Below, one piece after another: positions 16,838 through 25,144 of a stretch of 64,000 nucleotides of DNA. The notes under the pieces were generated by a model. It was given only the letters and a program-made list of their open reading frames with translations, did not search any database and was not told the DNA's origin. Within the stretch, counting starts at the first letter, position 1. Each line of letters opens with the position of its first letter. This DNA comes from Komagataeibacter sp. FNDCR2. GTDB lineage: Bacteria > Pseudomonadota > Alphaproteobacteria > Acetobacterales > Acetobacteraceae. The DNA lies in the NCBI RefSeq assembly GCF_021295395.1, contig NZ_JAIWOU010000001.1:375001-439000 (forward strand). Reading direction: 5' to 3'. The translations under genes were made by a program, and so were the position numbers.

Positions 16838-17838
16838 GACGCACGCCGTGCCGCGTCACGCACATCCAGTGCGTCACGCAGCCCATCGCCCAGGATATTG
16901 AGCGCCAGTACCACAATCACGATCGCGACCCCCGGCGCGATGGCGACCATGGGGCGGGTGTAGATCAGGCCCTCGCCATCCTGAATGATCGTGCCCCATG
17001 ACGCCGCGGGCGCCTGCACACCCAGTGAGAGGAAGGAAAGCGCGCTTTCCGCCAGCAGCGCCAGCGCCATGAGCAGCGGGCCCAGCACGACCAGCGTGGT
17101 GGTCAGGTTGGGCAGGATGTCATGCACCATGATGCGCCAGTCCGGTATGCCCAGACCGCGCGCCGCCAGCACGAATTCCGCCTGCCGCAGCGCAAGGACC
17201 CGCCCGCGTATGGGCCGCGCGGCATAGGGAACATAGACCAGCGCGATGATGAGGATGGGAATGAGAAGGTTGTCGGCCCGCACCACGAACGGCCCCAGCC
17301 GCAGGGTCTGGCTGACCATGACGATGGAAAGGGAAATGGCGAAAAGATAGACCGGCACCGCCCACATGATGTCCAGCATGCGGCATATGACGCCATCCAC
17401 GATCCCGCCGCAGAAACCGGCGGCAATACCCGCCACGGCGGCCATGAACAGGCAGATGCACGCGGCCGAGGCTGAAATCAGGAGCGAGTTGCGCCCCCCG
17501 TACAGCAGCCGCGCCATAAGGTCGCGCCCCTGGCTGTCCGCCCCGAGCAGATAGGCCGCGCGCCATGTCGGGCCGATGGGGCTGAGGCCGAGATGGAGCG
17601 GATTGTCATTGGGCTGCATGATATCCACCGCCTGCCCGTCAAACGAAATGGTTCCCGCCACGTTGGAGGTAAAAGGATCCGTATGCGCCACATCATGAGC
17701 GTAAAACGGGGCCAGCAGGCATGCCAGGGTCATCAGCGCCAGCACGCTCAGGGCCAGCATGGCCGAACGGTTGCGCACCAGTATAGACAGGGCCTGTATC
17801 CATGGGCTGGTGGGGGTGGGGCGGAAAGGAGAAGGCAT
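16834..17838 (-). CDS. ABC transporter permease, OppC/DppC type
   Basis: A 334-residue permease. Recognisable parts are the N-terminal helix with ILVRNRSAMLALSVLALMTLACLLAPF, the periplasmic segment with GADSQGRDLMARLLYGGRNSLLIS, the EAA loop LRQAEFVLAARGLGIPDWRIMVHDILPNL and the end SALSFLSLGVQAPAASWGTIIQDGEG. The ATG at 17838 is chosen because the extra N-terminus of a longer frame (17904) is unlike family members. It is the first gene of the operon. No substrate-binding protein gene lies upstream; the next gene is on the other strand. Confidence 0.9.
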   Translation of the reverse strand: MPSPFRPTPTSPWIQALSILVRNRSAMLALSVLALMTLACLLAPFYAHDVAHTDPFTSNVAGTISFDGQAVDIMQPNDNPLHLGLSPIGPTWRAAYLLGADSQGRDLMARLLYGGRNSLLISASAACICLFMAAVAGIAAGFCGGIVDGVICRMLDIMWAVPVYLFAISLSIVMVSQTLRLGPFVVRADNLLIPILIIALVYVPYAARPIRGRVLALRQAEFVLAARGLGIPDWRIMVHDILPNLTTTLVVLGPLLMALALLAESALSFLSLGVQAPAASWGTIIQDGEGLIYTRPMVAIAPGVAIVIVVLALNILGDGLRDALDVRDAARRAS

Positions 17839-18089
17839 GATATGATGACACCCGAACACTTGGAAACAGGTCGTGGCTGCTGGTGTGGCCGCCCCGTTTT
17901 TCAAAGACAGGCCGGACTATACCCCTGTTTGCTGAAGGACGAGAGACAGGACCGGAATTTTTAACGCGGGCCACCCGAACCCTGCAGGGGGCAGCATGGC
18001 TGTTACGTGTTCAGGATATGGATCTGATACAATAATGTGACAAACCGCCACCTTTCCGTCGTGGTGTGGCATCAGATTAGCATAAGAAA

Positions 18090-18503
18090 ATGAGTAGGAC
18101 GATGAAGCATATGAAATCGTTGACAGCGGCTTTTGTCGTGCTGGCGCTCGCGGCCACGCCGGGTGCCACGGTAATATCCAGCGCCCATGCGCAGGGGCAT
18201 GGCGGCGGCGGTCCGGGCGGTGGCGGTCCGGGTGGCGGTGGCGGCGGGCCACATGGCGGCGGGGGCGGCTGGGGTGGTGGCCACGGCGGTCCAGGCGGCC
18301 CGGGTCGTGGTGGCGGCGGCTGGGGCGGCGGTGGCTGGCGCGGCGGCGGTTGGGGTGGTGGATGGGGGGGCGGCTGGATTGCCCCGCCTTATCCCTATTA
18401 TGGTTATGGCTATGGTTATGGATATCCTGTTTACGGTTATCCGGGATATTACGGTTATCCGTACGGTGGGTATGTTGGTGGCTGGGGTTGGGGCGGCTGG
18501 TAA
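18090..18503 (+). CDS. Glycine-rich secreted protein
   Basis: A 137-residue protein with a signal peptide (hydrophobic core about residues 11-25, cleavage after SSAHA or AHAQG near 32-35). Residues 36-95 are almost entirely G, with H, P and W interruptions; residues 97-137 are Y/G repeats of the GYGYGYPVYGYPGYY kind. It has no recognised domain. Similar Gly/Tyr-rich exported proteins occur widely in Acetobacteraceae and other alphaproteobacteria, with no known function; surface or cell-envelope location is a guess. An ATG at 18102 is an alternative start. A short GGCCC/GGGCC stem (18505-18523) follows the stop but has no T-run. Confidence 0.75.
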   Translation: MSRTMKHMKSLTAAFVVLALAATPGATVISSAHAQGHGGGGPGGGGPGGGGGGPHGGGGGWGGGHGGPGGPGRGGGGWGGGGWRGGGWGGGWGGGWIAPPYPYYGYGYGYGYPVYGYPGYYGYPYGGYVGGWGWGGW

Positions 18504-19154
18504 AGGCCCTGTAATAACGGGCCGGGTACTGGTCATGGACTGTCCCGGCCCATGTTTTGACTTCATGCAGGCGGTCACGCAGCACGGATTACGCGCCCCA
18601 CCGTCACCCGAAAGAGGCGGCGCGATACGGCCGGAAAGCCGGTCATACACACCGACTGTTGCAGCATAAGCGCACCATTGGGATATAAATCACCCTATCC
18701 CGCATAGAGATAATGGACCCGCACCGATCCGTCCTGCCCGCCGGGCTGGTGGATGGGTGTGGGACGTGAATGTCGGGCTGTCGCGTACTCCGTCACGCGT
18801 TTCATCAACGGGTTTTTTCACGCCGGTTCAGGCGATATGGGGCCTGCCGCCCTGGCGAATGTGCAGTTTCCGTAAAGGGATTGCCCCGACCCGTCGGGCG
18901 CCTGCGGGCGCGGACCGGCCGGTCGGATCCGCAGGACGCAGGCTGATATTTTTATCCCCCATCGTGTGCGACATACTGTGTCACGAACATTACAAACATG
19001 TGTCGCCATATTTTATTGTTATGAAATCGTAACGATGTGTGTGGCATTTGCAACATGCTGATATTCAATCGTTATGATGAGGAGCATTTCGGTTCGTTAC
19101 CAAACAAAAGCTGTTAGATAGCGTTGTAGCGAAAACGACATTTTGGGGACCGCC
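18504..19154. other. Gene-free interval before the porin gene
   Basis: About 650 bases without a convincing gene; the short open frames here have no domain, no Shine-Dalgarno and poor codon character. The first half is GC-rich. From about 18960 to 19150 the sequence becomes AT-rich, and this is probably the promoter and 5' leader of the outer-membrane barrel gene. Small dyads are visible: GGGATA at 18680-18685 with TATCCC at 18696-18701, and ATCGT-A-ACGAT at 19026-19036, either of which could be an operator. Confidence 0.5.
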
Positions 19155-20498
19155 ATGAAGAAAAACGGGATGAGAGTATCTGGGTTCCGTTCCGGTATTG
19201 GATGTATTACGGCACTTGCCGCTGGCGTCCTGCTTGATTTGCCTCAAGCTCATGCCCAGGTTTCCATATTCAAAAGCATGGAAAAAAGTGATTCCGACAT
19301 GGCGCGCTGGCTGTCGGGCATTACCCTGACCGGACAGGTCGAAGGGGGCATCATGGCCAACCCCGCCCGCCCGCAGCCAGGCTACAACTTTGGCGACTTC
19401 TTTGCCGACCATGCCAATCAGGTACAGCTCAACCAGGCTGAATTCACCCTGCAAAAGGCGATTGACCCCTCAAAGGGCGGCTATCAGGTCGGCTTCACCC
19501 TTGAAGGCATGTACGGTTCGGATGCCCGCTACTACCAGCTTCTGGGTGTCAGCGCGCATGAATGGAACGCCCGCTACCAGTTGATTCCCGCCCAGGCCCA
19601 TGCCGATGTTCACCTGCCCTGGGCCACCAAGGGCGGGCTGGACATGCATGCCGGTATCCTTCAGGCCCCCATGGGCGTGGAAACGCTCGATCCCACCACG
19701 CGCCCGTTCTATACCATTGCCTATACATCCGAATATTCGGTTCCCTTCCAGCATATCGGCGCCATGTTCAACTGGCATGTGACCGATATGATTGACGTGA
19801 CTTTCGGCATCGACACCGGCAACCAGACGTCATTCGGCCGTTCCGACAACAACAACGCGCCCGCGGGTTATTTCGGGTTCAACCTGAACAACCTTGCGCA
19901 TGGCAAGCTCAACATTATCGAACTGAGCCGCGTCGGGCCTGAAAACTCCCGCTATTCCTCCGCTGGCGGGCGGTATGAGGCCGACCATGCCGAACGGTTC
20001 TGGAACGACATCAACGCGACCTACGCCGTGAATGACCGCCTGACCCTGACGGGTGAGTTCAATTACATCCATGACGAAGGCCTGAACGGCATCCGCTCGA
20101 ACGGCAACTTCAAGGCCGCCGATGCGGAAAGCTTCGTCAGCTTCCTCAGCTACAAGATCAACAAGGTCCTGACCTTCAATTACCGTGGTGAAATCTATCG
20201 CGACAATAACAACCTGATGGTCGCGACCTTTATCGGCAACAATGCCTACATGGATGGTATTTCCGGTCGCGCCGGCCCGGGTGATGGCCTTATGCCGGGG
20301 CCGAGCGGGCATGGCACCACCTATGGCGAAATGACATTGGGCGTGACCTACAAGCCCGATCTGGGCCACCATGTCCGTGTTTTCATGCTGCGGCCTGAAG
20401 TGCGTTTCGATCGCTCACTTAACGATACGACACCCTTTAACGGTGGGCGCAACAACGGCATGTTCACCTTCGGTGGCGATGCGGTCATCGGTTTCTGA
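19155..20498 (+). CDS. Outer-membrane beta-barrel porin, BBP2/OmpL-like
   Basis: A 447-residue protein with a signal peptide (about residues 1-31, ending QAHAQ). The mature part is made of alternating short strands and turns (ITLTGQVEGGIMANPA, YQVGFTLEGMYGSDARYY, GLDMHAGILQAPMG, YGEMTLGVTYKPD) and ends in GDAVIGF, with the C-terminal phenylalanine used by the BAM complex. The pattern resembles the putative beta-barrel porin-2 (OmpL-like) family. GGGGA stands six bases before the ATG at 19155, so the upstream TTG is not used. Substrate unknown. A strong stem-loop follows the gene. Confidence 0.82.
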   Translation: MKKNGMRVSGFRSGIGCITALAAGVLLDLPQAHAQVSIFKSMEKSDSDMARWLSGITLTGQVEGGIMANPARPQPGYNFGDFFADHANQVQLNQAEFTLQKAIDPSKGGYQVGFTLEGMYGSDARYYQLLGVSAHEWNARYQLIPAQAHADVHLPWATKGGLDMHAGILQAPMGVETLDPTTRPFYTIAYTSEYSVPFQHIGAMFNWHVTDMIDVTFGIDTGNQTSFGRSDNNNAPAGYFGFNLNNLAHGKLNIIELSRVGPENSRYSSAGGRYEADHAERFWNDINATYAVNDRLTLTGEFNYIHDEGLNGIRSNGNFKAADAESFVSFLSYKINKVLTFNYRGEIYRDNNNLMVATFIGNNAYMDGISGRAGPGDGLMPGPSGHGTTYGEMTLGVTYKPDLGHHVRVFMLRPEVRFDRSLNDTTPFNGGRNNGMFTFGGDAVIGF

Positions 20499-20504
20499 TC
20501 CGTG

Positions 20505-20529
20505 GGCAGCGCATGGATCATGCGCTGCC
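20505..20529 (+). terminator. Perfect stem-loop after the porin gene
   Basis: GGCAGCGCATG-GAT-CATGCGCTGCC gives an 11-base perfect stem with a three-base loop, starting six bases after the porin stop codon. There is no T-run behind it, so it may end transcription weakly or protect the 3' end of the mRNA. Confidence 0.6.
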
Positions 20530-21189
20530 TGAATGAACGAAGGACGGCGCGGGTCAGGGGGAGGTGTTCCTTCAACCCGCTCGGCTGGATCAGGCCGTCA
20601 TGCGCTCGCCAGTCAGGACGCTGTTTGGAAATAAACAGTCAATAAAAAACAATAAAAGTTTTTGGATGCTGTCTTTTTTCAAAAAGGCGGCGTTTCCTGC
20701 ATTCATGCACACCGGTTCTGAAGTGGTGGGGGCGGGGGTGCGGGCGTATCCAGCGGAAAAGGCTGCTTCGGCCCCAAAGGCGGATAATCCCGTGGGGATG
20801 GCGGGTTGGGCGGGGGTAGGGGCGGCTGTCCGCAGATGCGGATGGAAGGTATCAACATGGCGGTTCTCACTTTTATGACGCCAGGAAAAACCATAAGCTG
20901 TCGCCTGCCCATCCGACCCGCATGCGGGCCCTGGCCATTGCGGTTCCCCTGTGTTCACGAAAACGCACGGATTTTTAAAGCATCCATGGGCGGTAAGGTT
21001 GCATTCCCTTATCCGTGGGCAGGGCGCAGGCTTTTGCAGTGCTGTCGTGGCAGGCACCGAAGCTGGTCTTTCGTCCTGCCATGAATACAGGCACGGCGGG
21101 CATGTGTTGATACCAACCTGCCATCACCTGTCGCGTTAACCGTCACAGGCCGGGAAGGGGCGCCCGGGCGTATGACAGGTAGGGTGCGC
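20530..21189. other. Gene-free interval with an AT-rich segment
   Basis: About 660 bases without a supportable gene. A segment at 20630-20690 is AT-rich and contains CTTTTTTCAAAAAG (20673-20686), a small dyad set in T- and A-runs. It resembles, from memory only, AT-rich dispersed repeats scattered in Komagataeibacter genomes; no second copy is in this window. The stretch 20703-20912 on the minus strand can encode a 69-residue proline-rich peptide, which I do not regard as a gene. The last 60 bases are the leader of the antiporter gene. Confidence 0.4.
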
Positions 21190-22779
21190 ATGTCCAATAT
21201 AGAGCGCTTCGAGTTCATTCTCCTCCTGATCGTAGTGATCGTGGTGCTGGATCTGGCGGCCCGCAGGCTGCGCCTGCCACCGGCGGCGGCGCTGGTGCTG
21301 GGGGGCATCGCCATCGCCCTTATGCCGGGGCTGCCCGTTATCGAGATCGATCCCGATCTGGTGCTGATCGTGTTCCTGCCGCCCCTGCTGTTGGCCGGGG
21401 CCTATTTTTCCGTATGGCATGCGTTCCGGGCCAATCTGGTGGGTATTCTGCAACTCGCGGTGGGGGGGGTGGCCTTCACGACATTCGCGGTTGGCATGGC
21501 GACGCGCTGGCTTATTCCCTCCATGCCGTGGGCGGGGTGTTTCGCGCTGGGCGCCATCGTGGCCCCACCGGACGCGGTGGCGGCGAAGGCCGTGCTCAGG
21601 CGTGTCTCCCTGCCGGAACGGATCACCACGCTGCTGGAGGGGGAAAGCCTGCTGGATGACGCGGCCAGCCTGGTTCTCTACCGTTTTGCCACCGCCGCCG
21701 CCCTGACCGGGACGTTCGACCTTGTCCATGCGGTGGCGACCTTCGGTTTCCTGGCGGCCGGGGGGCTTGCGTTCGGTGGCCTGCTGGGCTGGGTATGGAT
21801 CAGGTTCATGGGCATGGTACGCGATCGTATCGTCAGTATTACCATGACGCTGCTCCTGCCATGGGTCGCCTATATCGGCGGTGAACAGATCGGGGTCTCC
21901 GGTGTCATTACCACCGTCGTGGCGGGGCTGGTTGTGGGCTGGCGCCAGCATGACGTATTCAGCGCCGATGCGCGCCTGCGCTGGGCGGCGGTGTGGGAAG
22001 TACTGGTTTTCTTGCTGGAATCACTGGTATTCGTGCTGATCGGTACATCCGTGCATGCCATTGTGCTGCGGCATATGGGCACGGGATGGGTCAAGCAGGA
22101 TGTATTCCGCCCGGTGGCGGGGATCGTCGCGGCGGTGCTGATCTCGCGCTTCATCTGGATGTTCGTGACCGAGGGGCTGCGCGTGATCTGGATGCCCGCG
22201 CGGATGCGGCCCGACCGGCGGATGTTTTTCGGCTTTGTCGCGATCATGGGCTGGTGCGGCATGCGCGGCGTGGTCAGCCTGGCAATTGTGCTGGCCCTGC
22301 CCGAAGACATGCCCAACCGCGATATCATGCAGATTGCGACCTTTGTGGTCATTCTGGTTACCGTGCTGGTTCAGGGAACGACGATCGGATGGGTCATTCA
22401 CTTCACCGGCGGCGGGCATGGGCACGCATGGGGGCAGAAACATTACCTGTCGGTATCGCAGGCGCGCGCGCTGGTCGCGCGGATGCAGGAAAACGCCATA
22501 CGCGAACTGGCGTACGGCGCGGATGGGCAACTGATCCACGCGCACCTGCTGGAGCAGTATGCCTACCGTGCGGAACTGGCCGAACGTTTCAGCCATGAGC
22601 AGCAGGCGCTACAGGGCCGGCAGGATGCCGAATACAAGATGCAACTGACCATAATAGATGCCGGGCGCGCCGAACTGCTCCGCCTGCACCGCAGCGGGGC
22701 GGTGCATGATGTGGTGCTGCACCAGCTTGAACATGAACTCGACCTGCAACAGATGATCGCGGAGGGCGGCCTGATCTGA
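21190..22779 (+). CDS. Na+/H+ antiporter, CPA1 (NhaP/YjcE-like) family
   Basis: A 529-residue protein with about twelve helices. CPA1 hallmarks are IVFLPPLLLAGAYFSVWHAFRAN in helix 3, AIVAPPDAVAAKAVLRRVSLP (the P-P-D of the ion-binding helix), LLEGESLLDDAASLVLYRFA (the E-S-L-x-D-D pair) and the arginine-bearing GWCGMRGVVSLAIVLALP. A cytosolic C-terminal tail of about 110 residues (430-529) has helical, charged character, as in YjcE. The ATG at 21190 has AGGTAGGG a few bases upstream, better than 21172. It probably exports Na+ for H+ and works in pH and salt tolerance. Confidence 0.92.
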   Translation: MSNIERFEFILLLIVVIVVLDLAARRLRLPPAAALVLGGIAIALMPGLPVIEIDPDLVLIVFLPPLLLAGAYFSVWHAFRANLVGILQLAVGGVAFTTFAVGMATRWLIPSMPWAGCFALGAIVAPPDAVAAKAVLRRVSLPERITTLLEGESLLDDAASLVLYRFATAAALTGTFDLVHAVATFGFLAAGGLAFGGLLGWVWIRFMGMVRDRIVSITMTLLLPWVAYIGGEQIGVSGVITTVVAGLVVGWRQHDVFSADARLRWAAVWEVLVFLLESLVFVLIGTSVHAIVLRHMGTGWVKQDVFRPVAGIVAAVLISRFIWMFVTEGLRVIWMPARMRPDRRMFFGFVAIMGWCGMRGVVSLAIVLALPEDMPNRDIMQIATFVVILVTVLVQGTTIGWVIHFTGGGHGHAWGQKHYLSVSQARALVARMQENAIRELAYGADGQLIHAHLLEQYAYRAELAERFSHEQQALQGRQDAEYKMQLTIIDAGRAELLRLHRSGAVHDVVLHQLEHELDLQQMIAEGGLI

Positions 22780-22781
22780 TA

Positions 22782-23681
22782 TCAGGCGGTTTCCCGCGCA
22801 AGAAGGATCGCAAGCCAGTCGGCAAAAAGCTGGAGACGGCGCGAGAGATGCTGGCGGTGCGGGTAAAGCAATGTCATGGACATGGGTTCGGCCCGCCAGT
22901 CGGGCATGACCTCCACCAGTTCACCGCGCTGGATATGGTGGCGTACGTCATAGGCAGGGACCTGGATCAGCCCCAGCCCGGCAAGGCAGCAGGCCACCAG
23001 TGTTTCGGCATTGTTTACGCTGACCCGACCGGACAGGGGCATGGTGTGGATGCTGCCGTTTTCCACCCATTCCCATTCCTCCACCCGGCCGGTGGTGGGG
23101 GATGCGTAGCGCACGGCTTCATGCCCGCCCAGTTCGGATGGCCGAAGCGGTATGCCGTGACTGGCAAGATAGGCCGGGCTTGCGACATTGATCAGCGGCA
23201 GTTCACCCATCCGGCGCGCGATCAGCCCGGAATCCTGCAACGGGCCGATGCGCAGCACGCAGTCCACTCTATCCTCGATCAGGTTGATGGCCCGGTCGGT
23301 AACACCCAGTTCGATGTCGATATCCGGATAACGCTGGAGGAAGGTCGGCAGGGCGGGGGCTACAAGCAGGCGGCCAATCCGCCCCGGCATATCCACACGC
23401 AGCAACCCGCCCGGCCCGGCACTGCCGCTGCGGAACAGGTTTTCGGTTTCCTCCACATCCGCCACCAGTCGTACGCAGTGGTGGTAAAAGGCCGCGCCAT
23501 CGGGCGTGGGCGCGACCGACCGGGTGGTGCGGGCCAGCAGCCGCGTACCCACCCGTGCCTCAAGTTCCTGTATGGCCGTGGACACCGAGGAGCGCGGCAT
23601 GTTGAGCGTATCGGCCGCATGGGTGAAACTGGACGTTTCCACCACACGGGTAAAAATACGGAAAAGGTCGATACGGTCCAC
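22782..23681 (-). CDS. LysR-family transcriptional regulator
   Basis: A 299-residue LysR protein: HTH in FTRVVETSSFTHAADTLNMPRSSVSTAIQELEARVGTRLLARTTRSV, followed by the effector domain with GLLRVDMPGRIGRLLVAPALP and LGLIQVPAYDVRHHIQRGELVEVMPDW. The layout is the common alphaproteobacterial type often regulating nearby redox or transporter genes. It is convergent with the antiporter gene; the two stops are two bases apart inside the palindrome TGATATCA (22777-22784). Its target is not obvious, because the gene behind it is the damaged trhO. Confidence 0.92.
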   Translation of the reverse strand: MDRIDLFRIFTRVVETSSFTHAADTLNMPRSSVSTAIQELEARVGTRLLARTTRSVAPTPDGAAFYHHCVRLVADVEETENLFRSGSAGPGGLLRVDMPGRIGRLLVAPALPTFLQRYPDIDIELGVTDRAINLIEDRVDCVLRIGPLQDSGLIARRMGELPLINVASPAYLASHGIPLRPSELGGHEAVRYASPTTGRVEEWEWVENGSIHTMPLSGRVSVNNAETLVACCLAGLGLIQVPAYDVRHHIQRGELVEVMPDWRAEPMSMTLLYPHRQHLSRRLQLFADWLAILLARETA

Positions 23682-23708
23682 TGGCCTGTAGATCCCTGAA
23701 GCGGTCTT

Positions 23709-24549
23709 TCAGCGAACGGGGTCGGAACCGAGATGGGTGATGCCTTTTTTGCTGGCAATCCCGATCTGGCGTTCACGTTCGGCATAGCGGTGGCGTTGGG
23801 CTTCGGTCCGTTCGCCATGGCAATGGGGGCAACTGATGCCAGCTTCATATTCGGGCGCCTGCCGGTCGGCTTCGCTCAATGGCGCACGGCAGGCGTGGCA
23901 TATATCAAAATTTCCGGGCTTCAGCCCGTGGCCCACGCTGACACGCTGGTCAAATACGAAACATTCGCCATCCCACAGGCTTTCCTGTTCGGGCACCGTT
24001 TCCAGGTATTTCAGGATGCCGCCCTGCAGGTGGAATACATCCTCAATCCCTTCCGCGCGGACGAAGGCCGTTGCTTTTTCGCAGCGGATGCCGCCGGTGC
24101 AGAACATCGCGATTTTGGGCGTGCGCCCCTGTGCCGCCAGTTCCTGCCGCTGGTTGCGAAACCACTGCGGAAATTCACGAAAGCTGCGGGTTCCGGGGTC
24201 AATGGCCCCGCGAAAGGTGCCGATCGCGACCTCATAATCATTGCGGGTGTCGATCACGATGGTGTCGGGATCCGAAATCAGGGCGTTCCAGTCATCGGGC
24301 GCGACGTAATGACCCACGTCGCGTCTCGGGTCCAGTCCGTCGATGCCCATGGTCACGATTTCACGCTTGATGCGCACCTTCATGCGCCAGCAGCAGGATG
24401 CCACGTATTCCCAGCCTGTGGCATGCATCGAGCAACCGCGTACGCAGCGCCGCGCAGTCGGTGAACGTAGTGAAATGATACAGGGCCGCCACGCAGACAG
24501 GCAGCGTGCCCTGCGGGTCGGAAGGAGGAACGACAGGGGATGTGTTCAT
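23709..24549 (-). pseudogene. trhO: trhO (tRNA U34 hydroxylase, rhodanese-like), broken by an internal deletion and frameshift
   Basis: Two frames together make one TrhO/YceA protein. The N-terminal part (from the ATG at 24549) reads [18 protein letters not shown] and [14 protein letters not shown], then runs to a stop at 24361-24363. The rest, in another frame, begins at [13 protein letters not shown] and includes the rhodanese domain with the active cysteine in [11 protein letters not shown] and the CxxC pairs near the end. In intact family members about 50-60 residues (E-G-I-N-G-T and the following segment) lie between these parts; they are missing here. The join is the 12 bases GCGCATGAAGGT (24376-24387, minus strand), which can encode both A-H-E-G and R-M-K-V. 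A recombination across that microhomology would cause exactly this loss and shift. A truncated rhodanese protein from an internal ATG cannot be excluded. Confidence 0.8.
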
Positions 24550-24742
24550 TGTAATGGGCAACCATGGCTGAAAATGACCGCATATAACCGCACCGGCCCG
24601 CCGGGCAGGCTGTGCCGCAGTCATACCGGAGTTCGCGCCCGAATGCACCATGGGCGCATGCGGGACATGCCTGCTGTAGCCAGGGGCGGGACGTGGTTAT
24701 ATCATGCCCGCCCTGTGTCTGAGCGTAGGAATAGGCAACCGG

Positions 24743-25120
24743 ATGACCGTAACCCTGTATCATAACCGTGCCTGTGGCACGTCACGTAACGTGCTGGCCA
24801 TGATCCGTGCCGCAGGGATCGAGCCGGTCGTGATCGAATACCTGAAGACCCCGCCCACGCGCGCTGATCTGGACGTGCTGGCCAGCCGCCTGAGCGGGCC
24901 GGTGCGCGACCTGCTGCGCCAGCGTGGCACGCCTTATGCCGCGCTTGGGCTGGATGATCCGACCCTGACGGATGGGCAGATACTTGACGCCATAGCCGCC
25001 CATCCCGTTCTGCTCAACCGCCCCGTTGTCATGACGGATACCACCGCGCGCCCCTGCCGCCCCAAGGAGACGCTGTTTGAAATCCTGCCCGAAACCCGCA
25101 TGGCGCAGGCCACACCGTAA
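24743..25120 (+). CDS. arsC: ArsC-family (glutaredoxin-coupled) arsenate reductase
   Basis: A 125-residue thioredoxin-fold protein. It starts MTVTLYHNRACGTSRNVLAMIR, with the single catalytic cysteine in N-x-A-C-G-T-S-R-N as in E. coli plasmid R773 ArsC. YLKTPPTR, the conserved arginine in LLNRPVV, and the C-terminal RPCRPKETLFEIL follow the family. AGG lies before the ATG at 24743, better than the upstream alternative at 24704. It has no ars efflux or regulator beside it. Many single ArsC/YffB-like genes have no proven role in arsenate resistance, so the family call is firm and the function is not. Confidence 0.87.
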   Translation: MTVTLYHNRACGTSRNVLAMIRAAGIEPVVIEYLKTPPTRADLDVLASRLSGPVRDLLRQRGTPYAALGLDDPTLTDGQILDAIAAHPVLLNRPVVMTDTTARPCRPKETLFEILPETRMAQATP

Positions 25121-25144
25121 GTATCGGCGCGACCTGTAAAAAAA

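Noticed and set aside
18757-19032. 91-codon plus-strand frame before the porin gene
   Set aside because: No recognisable sequence, no ribosome binding site, and it overlaps the probable promoter region.
20703-20912. Proline-rich 69-codon minus-strand frame
   Set aside because: No Shine-Dalgarno, no signal peptide and composition explained by GC-rich repeats; kept as part of the gene-free interval.
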